This document shows, one piece after another, positions 33,585 to 43,058 of a stretch of 59,856 nt of DNA. Source of the stretch: Nitrosospira multiformis. GTDB lineage: Bacteria > Pseudomonadota > Gammaproteobacteria > Burkholderiales > Nitrosomonadaceae. A model generated the notes under the pieces. The model ran no database searches, was not told the DNA's origin, and saw only the letters and a list, made by a program, of their open reading frames with translations. The stretch's first letter is position 1. Each line of letters begins with the position of its first letter. Location of the stretch: positions 1 through 59,856 of the forward strand of contig NZ_FOCT01000017.1 in assembly GCF_900110185.1 (NCBI RefSeq). Reading direction: 5' to 3'. Both the position numbers and the translations under genes were made by a program.

Positions 33585-35941
33585 ATAGTGCTCATGCGTT
33601 GCTCATCCGTTGATTGCGAAGCAGCCTCAGTTGCCTTGTCCGATCTGGAGCCAAAGTCAGAAGGAAAATCATCCACCATGATCACGCGGCGCCGCAAGGC
33701 TCCCATTTTTTTCAATATTTCCAGTTCCGTGGACGTAATGACTCTTTGCTTGAGGGCAGCCGCGATGCTCTCTTCTTCCTGCGCGGGAATCTGCCCGCTC
33801 TTTATCGCCGTACGCAGCTTGGCTTCCGTTGCCTCACAGGACACTGCATGCTGCAATGCCTGTTCCAGAACATTCAGCGGCTCGTCTTTGGCTGTGGGGA
33901 TGTAAATACCGGCAGTGAGGCGATCACGTGCTTCGCTGGGCGCCAGCATCAATGTTGCAATTTTGTGTTCCAGTTCGTCCGGGGGCGGAGAGAACGGTTT
34001 GCCCAGCGGAAACACCATGAATCGCAGTACGCGTCGCGTAAATCCGGTAGCGGGAAAATTATCCAGTACCCCATCGAATGCCTGTTGCACGCGATACAAC
34101 GCATCCTGCATGGACCAATGCAGCAGCGGCAAGTCAGAAGGGGGTCGACGATCGTCATTAAAGCGTTTCAGCACAGCGGAGCATAAATAGAGAAGGCTTA
34201 GAATATCGCCCAGGCGCGCAGACAAACGCTCCCTGCGTTTGAGCGATCCGCCCAGAACCAGAAGGGAGATATCGGCGAGAAAGGCGAAAGAGGCCGAGCA
34301 ACACGTCAGCTGGCTGTAGTAACCCTGTACTTCCGAATCTGTGTTGAGCGGCGCCTTCGCAAACCTGCCGCCGGTAAGCCCGTGCATGAGCGATCGCAAG
34401 CCATTGCCGACCGTAAAGACAAAATGCCCGGCCAGAGCCTTGTCGAATTCCACCAGCCCCCGCTTCGTGTCGGAGTCTCCGGCGGCGCGGATTTCCTTCA
34501 GCAGGTACGGATGGCAGCGTATCGCGCCCTGGCCGAAAATGATCATGTTTCGCGTAAGGATGTTGGCCCCTTCCACAGTGATGCTGACAGGAATCTGCTG
34601 ATAGCTACGCCCCAGGTAGTTGCCGGGCCCCAGGCAGATGCCTTTGCCTCCATGCACATCCATTGCATCATTGATCACCTCGCGTCCCCGCTCAGTGAGA
34701 TGGTATTTGACGATGGCGGAGATCACGGAAGGCTTTTGCCCGAGATCCACTGCCCCCGCAGTCATCATTCGCGCCGCATCCATCATGTACGTATGACCCC
34801 CGATGCGTGCAAGCGCTTCTTCAACACCCTCAAAAAATCCGATAGGCTGCTTGAACTGCACACGCACTCTACTGTAAGCGCCCGTTGCGCGTGTGGCCAG
34901 CTTGGCTCCGCCAGTGCTGGTGGCGGGCAGGGAGATGGAGCGGCCCGCGGCCAGACAGTTCATCAGCATGCGCCAGCCCCGTCCTACCCCTTCGAGTCCT
35001 CCGATCACATACTCCATGGGGATGAAAACGTCTTTTCCCGAATTGGGTCCGTTCTGAAAGGCGGCATCGAGCGGAAAATGGCGGCGGCCGATCTCAACAC
35101 CCGGCGTATCAGTGGGAATCAGTGCCAGGGTGATGCCAAGATCCTTCTGGCCGCCCAGAAGTCCATCCGGATCATGGAGCTTGAATGCAAGTCCGAGGAG
35201 GGTCGCGACCGGGCCAAGCGTGATGTAGCGCTTCTCCCAGGTTACGCGCATGCCCAGCACCTTCTCATTACCGTTGAACGTGCCATAACATATGATGGCC
35301 GAATCGGGAATGGCGCTTGCATCCGAACCTGCTTCAGGTCCGGTGAGCCCGAAACATGGCACCTCCAATCCCTTCGCCAACCGCGGAAGATAGTAGCTCT
35401 TCTGCTCTTCCGTGCCATATTGCAGCAGCAATTCAGAGGGGCCCAGCGAATTGGGCACCATTACAGTCACTGCAGCGGTGCCGCTGCGTGAACTGATTTT
35501 CATGATGACCTCGGAGTGCGCGAATGCGGAAAAGCCCAGCCCCCCGTACTCTCTGGGAATAATCATGCCAAAAAACCCCTTGTCCTTGATGAACTGCCAT
35601 ACGTGGGGCGGCAGATCATGCAATTCCCGCGTGATCTGCCATTCATCCAGCATGGCGCACAGTTCTTCCACAGGGCCCTCCAGAAAGGCTTTTTCTTCCG
35701 CCTGCAGCTTGGGCTTGGGGAATGCCAGCAGCTTGCTCCAGTCCGGTCTGCCGCTGAACAGCTCTGCCTCCCACCATACTGTGCCGGCATCCAGCGCTTC
35801 CTGCTCGGTTTGCGAGATATGGGGCAGAATCTTACGGAAGATTTTCAGCAGGCGGCTGGAAATGAGGATGCGGCGCACCTGCGGTACGAAAATGATGACA
35901 CTGGCAACTAAAATCAGCGTCAGAAGCAGAGATGAGATCAA
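33581..35941 (-). CDS. fadE: FadE-type acyl-CoA dehydrogenase
   Basis: 786 residues, near the E. coli FadE length. The N-terminal membrane helix is SLLLTLILVASVIIFVPQV. The dehydrogenase core shows FFGMIIPREYGGLGFSA, CFGLTGPEAGSDA (FAD and substrate loop), the VGRGWRMLMNCLAAGR segment and the VHGGKGI segment, and TVEGANILTRNM with the likely catalytic Glu. The C-terminal 250 or so residues belong to DUF1974, the FadE tail. It does the first oxidation of beta-oxidation at the membrane. It is the first gene of the operon. Confidence 0.94.
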   Translation of the reverse strand: MISSLLLTLILVASVIIFVPQVRRILISSRLLKIFRKILPHISQTEQEALDAGTVWWEAELFSGRPDWSKLLAFPKPKLQAEEKAFLEGPVEELCAMLDEWQITRELHDLPPHVWQFIKDKGFFGMIIPREYGGLGFSAFAHSEVIMKISSRSGTAAVTVMVPNSLGPSELLLQYGTEEQKSYYLPRLAKGLEVPCFGLTGPEAGSDASAIPDSAIICYGTFNGNEKVLGMRVTWEKRYITLGPVATLLGLAFKLHDPDGLLGGQKDLGITLALIPTDTPGVEIGRRHFPLDAAFQNGPNSGKDVFIPMEYVIGGLEGVGRGWRMLMNCLAAGRSISLPATSTGGAKLATRATGAYSRVRVQFKQPIGFFEGVEEALARIGGHTYMMDAARMMTAGAVDLGQKPSVISAIVKYHLTERGREVINDAMDVHGGKGICLGPGNYLGRSYQQIPVSITVEGANILTRNMIIFGQGAIRCHPYLLKEIRAAGDSDTKRGLVEFDKALAGHFVFTVGNGLRSLMHGLTGGRFAKAPLNTDSEVQGYYSQLTCCSASFAFLADISLLVLGGSLKRRERLSARLGDILSLLYLCSAVLKRFNDDRRPPSDLPLLHWSMQDALYRVQQAFDGVLDNFPATGFTRRVLRFMVFPLGKPFSPPPDELEHKIATLMLAPSEARDRLTAGIYIPTAKDEPLNVLEQALQHAVSCEATEAKLRTAIKSGQIPAQEEESIAAALKQRVITSTELEILKKMGALRRRVIMVDDFPSDFGSRSDKATEAASQSTDEQRMSTI

Positions 35942-36006
35942 GGTAATTTTCCTGGGTAGGTTTGTGACACCTGTAAAAAACCGGCTCTCTATACGGGTGC
36001 GACTTC

Positions 36007-36363
36007 TCAGCCGTCAGCCGGAGCGGGGGCGCCGCGGACATTCATCTTGTTATCCACTTTCTTCACTCCTTCAACCATCCACGTGAGCATGTTGACACGA
36101 TCCAGTTGAGCCTGGTTATCCGCAAAACCGCTCAGCATTACCGTTCCATTATGCGCTTCCACCCGGACGTCGAGATGCCGGACATCCGGATCCGCCTTCA
36201 AGGCGCCCTGTATCGAACTGTTGAGCGTGCTATCATCCACAACCGCCTGGGGTTCCGGCGTCTTCCATGATTCATGCACCTTCTCTTCTTTTCCGCAACT
36301 CGCCAGGGAGAGGGCGCCTGCGAAGGCGACGGCTAAAACTACAGGTTTATATCTATCGATCAT
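36007..36363 (-). CDS. BON-domain lipoprotein
   Basis: About 118 residues from ATG at 36363, chosen because the signal peptide then starts at once (MIDRYKPVVLAVAFAGALS); a longer frame to 36411 would put 16 extra residues before it. The lipobox LASC gives a lipid-anchored Cys. The rest is one BON domain (IQGALKADPDVRHLDVRVEA, then NGTVMLSGFADNQAQLDR), a phospholipid- or membrane-binding fold. It is probably an envelope protein. It lies between miaA and fadE on the same strand. Confidence 0.9.
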   Translation of the reverse strand: MIDRYKPVVLAVAFAGALSLASCGKEEKVHESWKTPEPQAVVDDSTLNSSIQGALKADPDVRHLDVRVEAHNGTVMLSGFADNQAQLDRVNMLTWMVEGVKKVDNKMNVRGAPAPADG

Positions 36364-36422
36364 TTTATTTTTCCTGGTCAGAGTAAAAAATGCCAATCTC
36401 GCGCTGATCAAATAATTACCGA

Positions 36423-37472
36423 TTATGAAACCTCTGTAAACTTCAATCCAGTGTTGAGGAGGTACGTTTTCACCTGTTCAGGCAGATTTTCTTGCAGGCA
36501 GTCGAATTCTCTGATTTCTTTCATGGAACGAAGCCAGGTGAGTTGGCGTTTCGCCAATTGCCGGGTTGCGGCCAACGCCATTTCCCGCATTCGCAATGCG
36601 TCGGTTGCGTTTTCCAGATGCATCCATACCTGCCGGTAACCCACGCACCGCATCGAAGGGTTTTCGTCACTGAGATAGAATTTATCACGGATTGCCCGCA
36701 CCTCATCAATTAATCCATGCTTCAGCATCTGCTCGAAGCGGTCTGCGATGCGCTGGTGCAGTGCCTGACGGTTGCCGGGAACGAGCGCAATCTTGACCAC
36801 CTCGTAGGGTAGTGAAACATTTCTCGGCTTGCTCAGTGTTTCCGACATGGGTTTGCCGGTGAGATAGAACACCTCCAGGGCGCGCTGTATGCGCTGGCTG
36901 TCGGTTGGTTTGATGCGTTCCGCGCTGACGGAGTCCAGCCGGAACAACTCCTGGTGCATCGCGGGCCAGCCGTTTTTTTGGGCTTTGGCTTCAATCGCAG
37001 CGCGCAACTCGCTGTTCGCGGAAGGAAGTTCCGAAAGCCCCTCGAGGAGCGTCTTGAAATAGAGCATCGTGCCGCCTGCCAGAAGCGGAATATTGCCCCG
37101 ATCCGTAATCTGACGCATGGTACGCAGTGAGTCAGTGCGGAACCGGGCAGCAGAATAATGCTCATGCGGATCGATCAGATCGATGAGATGATGAGGCGTG
37201 GCCGCCAGCGCTTCCACGCCTGGTTTCGCAGTGCCGATATTCATGTGGCGATAGACCTGCGCCGAATCCACGCTGATGATCTCCACCGGAAGATAACGTG
37301 CGATATGCAGCGCGAGCCTGCTTTTCCCGCTTGCCGTCGGCCCCATCAGAAAAATGGCAGACGGATAGGGGGAATAGTCCGCTTTTTTTTCATTCCGGAT
37401 TCTTCTGCCCTGTTCAGTCACGGTAGCCGGGAAAAGGCTATGCCTATGGTAATTGCCTATGTCGTGGATCAA
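36423..37472 (-). CDS. miaA: tRNA dimethylallyltransferase
   Basis: 349 residues. The P-loop GPTASGKS is at residues 44-51, then DSAQVYRHMNIGTAKP (catalytic and DMAPP-binding part) and DPSQRIQRALEV-like TDSQRIQRALEVFYLTGKP. It adds dimethylallyl to A37 of tRNAs that read codons starting with U. The start at 37472 gives about 36 residues before the first strand, longer than usual, so the true start may be a downstream GTG or TTG. No mutL or hfq next to it, unlike the enterobacterial order. Confidence 0.94.
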   Translation of the reverse strand: MIHDIGNYHRHSLFPATVTEQGRRIRNEKKADYSPYPSAIFLMGPTASGKSRLALHIARYLPVEIISVDSAQVYRHMNIGTAKPGVEALAATPHHLIDLIDPHEHYSAARFRTDSLRTMRQITDRGNIPLLAGGTMLYFKTLLEGLSELPSANSELRAAIEAKAQKNGWPAMHQELFRLDSVSAERIKPTDSQRIQRALEVFYLTGKPMSETLSKPRNVSLPYEVVKIALVPGNRQALHQRIADRFEQMLKHGLIDEVRAIRDKFYLSDENPSMRCVGYRQVWMHLENATDALRMREMALAATRQLAKRQLTWLRSMKEIREFDCLQENLPEQVKTYLLNTGLKFTEVS

Positions 37473-37665
37473 CCTCTATATTTTCGCCAAGGCGCTTCGG
37501 ATGGTTTCCGGTTTGCGTTGCGAGTGGTCCGGGATTGAAATCTGTTTTATTCAAGGGATTAAACGCGATATTCGATTGAATGACAAGCATTGGTTTTTTC
37601 GGTTAGAATCCGTTCCTTGACTGGGCGCCCAAGCCCGCCGCGTTTGCCCAAACCAATTCTATTTT

Positions 37666-38820
37666 ATGATTCTTGTACTTAGCCCGGATACCGGACCTGA
37701 AAGTCCCGACTACAAACAGTTACTGGCGTATCTTGCCAATATGCCGGGAATATCCACTCGGGTGCGCACCGAGGTCGGCAGCGAGCAGACGCTCACCGAA
37801 GTGTATCTGATCGGGAACACGAAGGCGCTGCTGGTCGAGGATATGCAAAACCTGCCATGTGTAGAGCAGGTTGTCCGGATCTCGGAGGAGTATCGTGTTC
37901 TTGGCCGACACAAGGATGATCACCGGCCTACCTATTTCGATTATAACGGAGTGCGTTTCGGTCAGGATACGCTGAACGTTTTTGCCGGACTGTGCGCAGT
38001 GGATACGCTCGAGCACGTCGAACTGATGATGCAGGCGCTGCGGGACCACGGACAAGTGTGCACCCGTATGGGAGCCTACAAGCCCCGTACCAGCCCCTAC
38101 TCGTTTCAGGGCCACGGCAAGGCCTGTTTACCCTACGTATTCGAACTGGCCGGAAAATACGGCATCCGGGTGATAGCCATGGAAATCACCCACGAATCCC
38201 ATCTCGAGGAAATCTGTGATGCGCTTTATCGCACGGGCAATGCCACCGGGGTCATGCTGCAGATCGGCACGCGCAACACCCAGAATTTCGAGTTGCTGAA
38301 AATAGTGGGACGCCAGCAGGATTTTCCGGTGCTGCTTAAGCGTGGTTTTGGTATTACCCTGGATGAATCTCTCAACGCTGCGGAATATCTGGCATCCGAG
38401 GGTAACCGCAAAGTCGTTTTCGGTCTGCGCGGCATGAAAACCAACATGGGAGATCCGCATCGCAATTTTGTCGATTTTGCCCATGTGCCAGTGGTCAAAC
38501 GGCTGACACGCATGCCAGTCTGCATTGATCCGTCGCATTCTGTCGGAATGAGAGCCGCGTCCCCGGATGGCATACTCGATATCATGCATGCAACTGCGCA
38601 AGGCGTCATCGCCGGCGCCAATATGATACTGGTGGATTTTCACCCTGCGCCGGGGAAAGCGCTGGTGGATGGACCTCAGGCGTTGTTGATGAGGGAATTG
38701 CCGCTTTTCTTGGAAGACGTGGCCATTGCTCGGAAAGCTTACGAGCAGCGTGTTGCCCTTGCCCAGCGTTATCAGGAGGATGCCGAACCAGCGCTGTCCT
38801 CCTCGGTACAAAGCGCCTGA
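37666..38820 (+). CDS. 3-deoxy-7-phosphoheptulonate synthase (type I-beta)
   Basis: 384 residues. It condenses phosphoenolpyruvate with erythrose 4-phosphate, the first step of the shikimate route. Residues about 1-75 form a regulatory ferredoxin-like domain as in the type I-beta enzymes. The barrel shows the family signatures: RMGAYKPRTSPYSFQG, LLKRGFG (PEP-binding Lys), GLRGMKT, and DPSHSVGMR, then VDFHPAPGKALVDG. The region upstream is A/T-rich and presumably carries the promoter; I do not see an attenuator. Confidence 0.92.
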   Translation: MILVLSPDTGPESPDYKQLLAYLANMPGISTRVRTEVGSEQTLTEVYLIGNTKALLVEDMQNLPCVEQVVRISEEYRVLGRHKDDHRPTYFDYNGVRFGQDTLNVFAGLCAVDTLEHVELMMQALRDHGQVCTRMGAYKPRTSPYSFQGHGKACLPYVFELAGKYGIRVIAMEITHESHLEEICDALYRTGNATGVMLQIGTRNTQNFELLKIVGRQQDFPVLLKRGFGITLDESLNAAEYLASEGNRKVVFGLRGMKTNMGDPHRNFVDFAHVPVVKRLTRMPVCIDPSHSVGMRAASPDGILDIMHATAQGVIAGANMILVDFHPAPGKALVDGPQALLMRELPLFLEDVAIARKAYEQRVALAQRYQEDAEPALSSSVQSA

Positions 38821-38941
38821 ATGCCAGTCTGAACTTCTTTTCGAATAGACACTCCAGGCACACCGCGCTGCCGGCTGCCTCAGCTTCCCTTTCCTCATTC
38901 TTTCCAGTTCTTCTCCATAAACATACCGGGAGGGGGGCAGC

Positions 38942-39940
38942 GTGACCGTGATACGCCAGGTCCTGATGCTGCTGTTCGCATTGTTTACATCGGCTTTCAT
39001 GGATTCCGGTAATGCTGGCGGCGTAATTCGATCGGCATCCTCCCCGGGTTTTGCTACTCCCACCGGAACATCTCTATCGGGTTTTCCGGAGACAATGACG
39101 GACGATGACGGTCGCAGTGTTCGTATGACTCACGCTGCAATGCGCATCATTTCACTTTCGCCCAATATCACTGAATTGATATTTGCTGCTGGAGCTGGGA
39201 AAAAACTGGTTGGAGTCAGCAGGCACAGCAATTATCCGGATACCGCAAAATCCATTCCCGACATAGGGGACTCATTCAGTCTGGATCTTGAGAGAATTGT
39301 CGCACTACAGCCCGATCTGCTGCTGGCCTGGCGCAGTGGCAACGCCAGAGCCGATATCGAGAAGATGGAAAGGCTTGGCCTGACTGTTTTTGCGACAGAA
39401 GCAGTCACGCTGGCTGATGTGCCGCGCCTGCTGCGAACTATCGGCACGCTGGCGGGCACATCAGGGCCAGCGCAACGGGCAGCGAAAGCCTATGAGGAGG
39501 AATTGCAGGGGATCGAGAGCAGCTACAGCAACCGGCCCAGGATCAGCGTATTCCAGTTGATCTGGCATCAGCCGCTGATGACGGTAAACAACCAGCACCT
39601 CATCAGCGATGTCATCCGTGTATGCGGCGGCACGAACGTGTTTGCGCTGGCATCTTCCCTGACACCAATGGTATCCGGGGAAAACCTGCTCGAGGTGGAT
39701 CCGGATGCCATCATCAGCAGTGTCTCATTGGAGCAGGACGAAAGCGCGCCGGCTGAAGTCAAGGCTTTCCTCCGGCAGTTTTCGCCGCTCAACGCGGTGA
39801 GGAATAACAATGTATTTTTCGTGCACCCCGATCTGATCCAACGCCAGACGACGCGCGTGTTGCAGGGGACCCGTCTGGTTTGCGAACAGCTGGAACGCGT
39901 TCGTTCCCGCCGGAAAACCGCTCGCCTGCCTGATCCCTGA
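38942..39940 (+). CDS. BtuF-like periplasmic metal-chelate-binding protein
   Basis: 332 residues, starting at GTG after GGGAGGGG. A signal peptide is followed by a linker and then RIISLSPNITELIFAAGAGKKL, the first lobe of the helical-backbone metal receptor superfamily (BtuF, FhuD). GVSRHSNYP and LDLERIVALQPDLLLAWRSGN follow, and VFQLIWHQPLMTVN and CGGTNVF mark the second lobe. It probably binds cobalamin or a siderophore for an ABC importer, but no permease or ATPase gene is adjacent, and no cobalamin riboswitch was seen upstream. Confidence 0.85.
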   Translation: MTVIRQVLMLLFALFTSAFMDSGNAGGVIRSASSPGFATPTGTSLSGFPETMTDDDGRSVRMTHAAMRIISLSPNITELIFAAGAGKKLVGVSRHSNYPDTAKSIPDIGDSFSLDLERIVALQPDLLLAWRSGNARADIEKMERLGLTVFATEAVTLADVPRLLRTIGTLAGTSGPAQRAAKAYEEELQGIESSYSNRPRISVFQLIWHQPLMTVNNQHLISDVIRVCGGTNVFALASSLTPMVSGENLLEVDPDAIISSVSLEQDESAPAEVKAFLRQFSPLNAVRNNNVFFVHPDLIQRQTTRVLQGTRLVCEQLERVRSRRKTARLPDP

Positions 39941-40210
39941 TTTCGTGCTCCCCCGTGAACATGCACCGGCAGGCCCTCGGAAGCGGATTTGTCAATCAGG
40001 AGGATAAGAATTTCTCTTGAGAAAACAGATGAATGGTAAAATAAGCGTTAATGCTTTTGCCTTCCCCGCCCTGCATTGAATGCCTCACGATTTGTAGAAT
40101 GGCTGGCACTCGCAGGCATACAGAGGTTATCCAGAGGATTAAATTTGAGGGTATATGTCGAATGCTAACCGTACCGCCAACGGTATTTGTGCTTGAATGA
40201 GGTGTATTTA

Positions 40211-41170
40211 ATGGAAAACGGCGAAATGATCAAGGTATTGCTTGCAAACCCTCGCGGTTTCTGTGCAGGCGTGGACCGGGCAATCGAAATTGTCGAGCGT
40301 GCACTGAGTGTGCATGGCGCGCCGATCTACGTGCGCCACGAAGTGGTGCATAACCGTTTCGTAGTGGAGGATCTGGAAAAAAAGGGAGCAGTATTTGTCG
40401 AGAATCTCGATGAAGTCCCAGCCGGCAGCATTCTGATCTTCAGTGCTCACGGAGTTTCCCATGCGGTGCGACGCGAAGCCGAGGCGGGACAATTCAAGGT
40501 ATTCGATGCCACGTGTCCGCTCGTGACCAAAGTTCACATCGAAGTGGCAAGGATGCGTGACCAGGGAAGAGAAATCATCATGATCGGCCATGCGGGACAT
40601 CCGGAGGTGGAAGGGACCATGGGCCAGGCCGAGGGAGATGGTCCTTCCATGTATCTGGTGGAAACAGAAGAGGATGTCGAGAAACTGCAGGTGCAGGATC
40701 CGGCTCACTTGGCTTACGTGACCCAGACCACCTTATCCGTGGACGATGCCAATCGTGTGATCCAGGCCCTGAAAGGTCGTTTTCCCAACATCCTCGGTCC
40801 CAAAAAGGATGATATCTGCTACGCCACCCAGAACCGGCAGGATGCGGTAAAAACGATGGTCAAGCAGTGCGATCTCGTGATTGTGGTGGGCTCGCCCAAT
40901 AGCTCCAACTCAAACCGCCTGTGTGAAGTCGCGAGAAATGCCGGCGTGGACGCGTACATGCTGGACCGGGCGGAACAATTGCAGGAAGCCTGGCTGAAAG
41001 GCAAAATGCGGATCGGTATTACTGCGGGGGCATCGGCGCCGGAAGTACTTGTACAGGAAGTCATCTCGCGACTCAGACAAATCGTGTCAGAGCAAGCGGA
41101 AAGGGAAGTGGTGGTGGAAGAGTTGAGAGGAGTGGTCGAGTCAGTGGTGTTCCCATTGCCAAGAAACTGA
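40211..41170 (+). CDS. ispH: 4-hydroxy-3-methylbut-2-enyl diphosphate reductase
   Basis: 319 residues from ATG 40211, which has a GAGGTG site; a longer frame begins with TTG at 40187. It is the last enzyme of the non-mevalonate isoprenoid pathway. The three iron-sulfur cysteines are Cys18 (NPRGFCAGV), Cys102 ([11 protein letters not shown]) and Cys203 ([11 protein letters not shown]), and the Glu/Thr segment TQTTLS is present. It supplies IPP and DMAPP, the latter also used by MiaA encoded nearby. Confidence 0.96.
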   Translation: MENGEMIKVLLANPRGFCAGVDRAIEIVERALSVHGAPIYVRHEVVHNRFVVEDLEKKGAVFVENLDEVPAGSILIFSAHGVSHAVRREAEAGQFKVFDATCPLVTKVHIEVARMRDQGREIIMIGHAGHPEVEGTMGQAEGDGPSMYLVETEEDVEKLQVQDPAHLAYVTQTTLSVDDANRVIQALKGRFPNILGPKKDDICYATQNRQDAVKTMVKQCDLVIVVGSPNSSNSNRLCEVARNAGVDAYMLDRAEQLQEAWLKGKMRIGITAGASAPEVLVQEVISRLRQIVSEQAEREVVVEELRGVVESVVFPLPRN

Positions 41171-41396
41171 TCCCGGCTTTTCATCGGATAGTTTTACTCT
41201 CTTAGATCGGAAACTCCTTGCTTCCGTCCATCAGTGCCCGCTCGGGCTGACGCGGCAACCTCACAGCGACACAGCGGGTAGCTGCGGCATTCATTCATCT
41301 CCTACGTTCTCACCGAGTTTCGGCATTCATACGCATGCAGGTTGTTCCAGAGTTTTTACAAGTTCATTCGATCCGACTGTTTCAGCCAATAGCAAA

Positions 41397-41921
41397 ATGC
41401 AACACATATACGAAAAGGCAAGAAAGATCACGATGGTTATCTTCGATGTGGATGGCGTGCTCACGGATGGGAGCCTCTATCTCACGGACGGAGGTGAGGA
41501 GATCAAGGCGTTCAATAGCCAGGATGGCCACGGCCTGAAAATGCTCAAGGCCACGGGAATCAAGGTGGCGCTTATCACTGGCCGTCAGTCCCGCTGCGTG
41601 GATTTGAAGGCAAAGGACTGGGGCGTTACTCTCGTCTATCAAGGCGCAAAAAACAAGCTTCCCGCGTTCGAGGCCTTGCTCGAGGACCAGCAGCTGGATG
41701 CATCCGTCTGTGCATACGTGGGAGATGATCTAATCGATCTGCCGATCCTGCTGCGCTGCGGTCTTGCCATCTCTGTGCCTGCCGCGCCTGCCCTCGTGAA
41801 AAAGCACGCGCACTATATCACCCGTCTGGAAGGAGGGCGAGGTGCGGCGCGCGAGATCTGCGAAATGATAATGCAGGCACAGGACACGTTGGACGCGCAT
41901 CTTGCGACTTATCTCACATGA
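41397..41921 (+). CDS. kdsC: 3-deoxy-D-manno-octulosonate 8-phosphate phosphatase
   Basis: 174 residues of the HAD class C0 type. The nucleophile motif is VIFDVDGVLTDG (DxD), followed by LITGRQS, KNKLPAF and GDDLIDLPIL (acidic motif). It removes phosphate from KDO-8P, giving KDO for lipid A core. It is first in a run with lptC, lptA, lptB, rpoN; the usual companion kdsD is not found upstream in the 226-base gap. The lptC ATG overlaps its stop. Confidence 0.95.
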   Translation: MQHIYEKARKITMVIFDVDGVLTDGSLYLTDGGEEIKAFNSQDGHGLKMLKATGIKVALITGRQSRCVDLKAKDWGVTLVYQGAKNKLPAFEALLEDQQLDASVCAYVGDDLIDLPILLRCGLAISVPAAPALVKKHAHYITRLEGGRGAAREICEMIMQAQDTLDAHLATYLT

Positions 41922-42490
41922 TTGGTCGCCTTCGCTTCGGGTTCCTTTTCGTTATAGTAGCCCTGTTTGCATCATTGCTAATCCTGCTGAACCAGGACGG
42001 GCACACACCTTTGCTTGCGCCGGAGAGTATATCGGTACGGGCGCCCGATTATGTTTTGGAAGATTTTTCTGCCATTCGCACGGATGAGAACGACGCGGGA
42101 TACAAAATGCTTCTCGGAAAAAAAATGGTGCATTATCCCGACGATGATTCGGCTGAGTTGGAACAACCACGCTTAATTACTATCGAACCCGGTAAACCTT
42201 CAGTACAACTGCAGGCGGATCATGCGAAGATGTCTGCCGAGGGCGAAGACATTTATTTGAGTGGCAATGTGGTGATCGTCCGAAACGCGGGTAAAGGCCG
42301 CGGTGAGACAATCTTGACAACCAGTCTGCTGCATCTCATTCCCGACCAGGACATTGCACGAACGGACAAGCCCGTAGAGATAACTGAAACGAACGCCACT
42401 ATCAGAGCGATTGGAATGGAAATGAACAATCGTACCGGCAATACCCAGTTGTTGTCGCAAGTAAAGGTCGTGCATGACAAGAAACGCTAG
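41918..42490 (+). CDS. lptC: LPS export protein LptC
   Basis: 190 residues, with a membrane anchor at residues about 3-25 (LRFGFLFVIVALFASLLILL). The rest is a periplasmic beta-jellyroll: DYVLEDFSAIRTDENDAG, ITIEPGKPSVQLQADHAKM, and GNVVIVRNAGKGRGET. It passes LPS from the LptBFG complex to LptA. Its ATG overlaps the kdsC stop by four bases, and its end overlaps lptA by 17 bases. Confidence 0.93.
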   Translation: MIGRLRFGFLFVIVALFASLLILLNQDGHTPLLAPESISVRAPDYVLEDFSAIRTDENDAGYKMLLGKKMVHYPDDDSAELEQPRLITIEPGKPSVQLQADHAKMSAEGEDIYLSGNVVIVRNAGKGRGETILTTSLLHLIPDQDIARTDKPVEITETNATIRAIGMEMNNRTGNTQLLSQVKVVHDKKR

Positions 42491-43046
42491 GTTCTCTTTC
42501 ACGGCTCCCATGAAACCCCTGTCTGCCGCTTTTCTCGTTGTAATGCTCTTCAGCGCGCCGGTTCTGGCCGAGCGGGCCGACAGCGAGAAGCCTGTGCATC
42601 TGGAGGCCGACCGCGCCACCGTGCAGGATGCCAACAAGCTGGCTACCTTTATCGGCAATGTCGTACTGACACAGGGAACACTGATTATTCGCGCGGATAA
42701 GATGACAGTGAAGGAAGACGCCAACGGTTTTCAATACGCCACTGCATTCGGCAATCTTGCCAGTTTTCGCCAGAAACGCGATGGCAAGGATGAATACGTG
42801 GAGGGCTGGAGCGAGCGTATGGAATACGATGGCAAGGCCGACAAGGTTCAGCTTTTCAAGAAAGCAAGGTTGAGACGCGGAAAGGATGAAGTTCATGGGG
42901 ACTATATTTCCTATGATGCGGTCAACGAATTCTTCCAGGTAAATAGCGAGGGTGGAACGAGCACCCAAACCCATTCCGAGGGCAGGGTGAGAGCCGTGAT
43001 ACAGCCCAAAAAGAAGGAGCCCAAACCCGAGGCAGACAATTCATAA
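42474..43046 (+). CDS. lptA: LPS transport periplasmic protein LptA
   Basis: 190 residues. Signal peptide around residues 13-32 (MKPLSAAFLVVMLFSAPVLA), so a start at 42510 is possible, but the first ATG has a better AAAGG site. The beta-jellyroll follows: PVHLEADRATVQDANKLATF, GNVVLTQGTLIIRADKM and DYISYDAVNEFFQV. It bridges the periplasm as an LPS conduit. A lysine-rich tail ends it. Confidence 0.93.
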   Translation: MTRNARFSFTAPMKPLSAAFLVVMLFSAPVLAERADSEKPVHLEADRATVQDANKLATFIGNVVLTQGTLIIRADKMTVKEDANGFQYATAFGNLASFRQKRDGKDEYVEGWSERMEYDGKADKVQLFKKARLRRGKDEVHGDYISYDAVNEFFQVNSEGGTSTQTHSEGRVRAVIQPKKKEPKPEADNS

Positions 43047-43058
43047 ACGAACACCATT

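Noticed and set aside
34382..35491. 369-codon plus-strand frame opposite fadE
   Set aside because: Long only because it is the reverse complement of a conserved gene with biased third bases. The fadE motifs on the other strand are unmistakable.
38821..38941. Cobalamin riboswitch before the BtuF-like gene
   Set aside because: Only about 120 bases are available and the conserved B12-box bases were not seen.
40010..40050. Sigma-70 promoter TTGAGA/TAAAAT before ispH
   Set aside because: The spacing of 14 bases is too short for a standard promoter.
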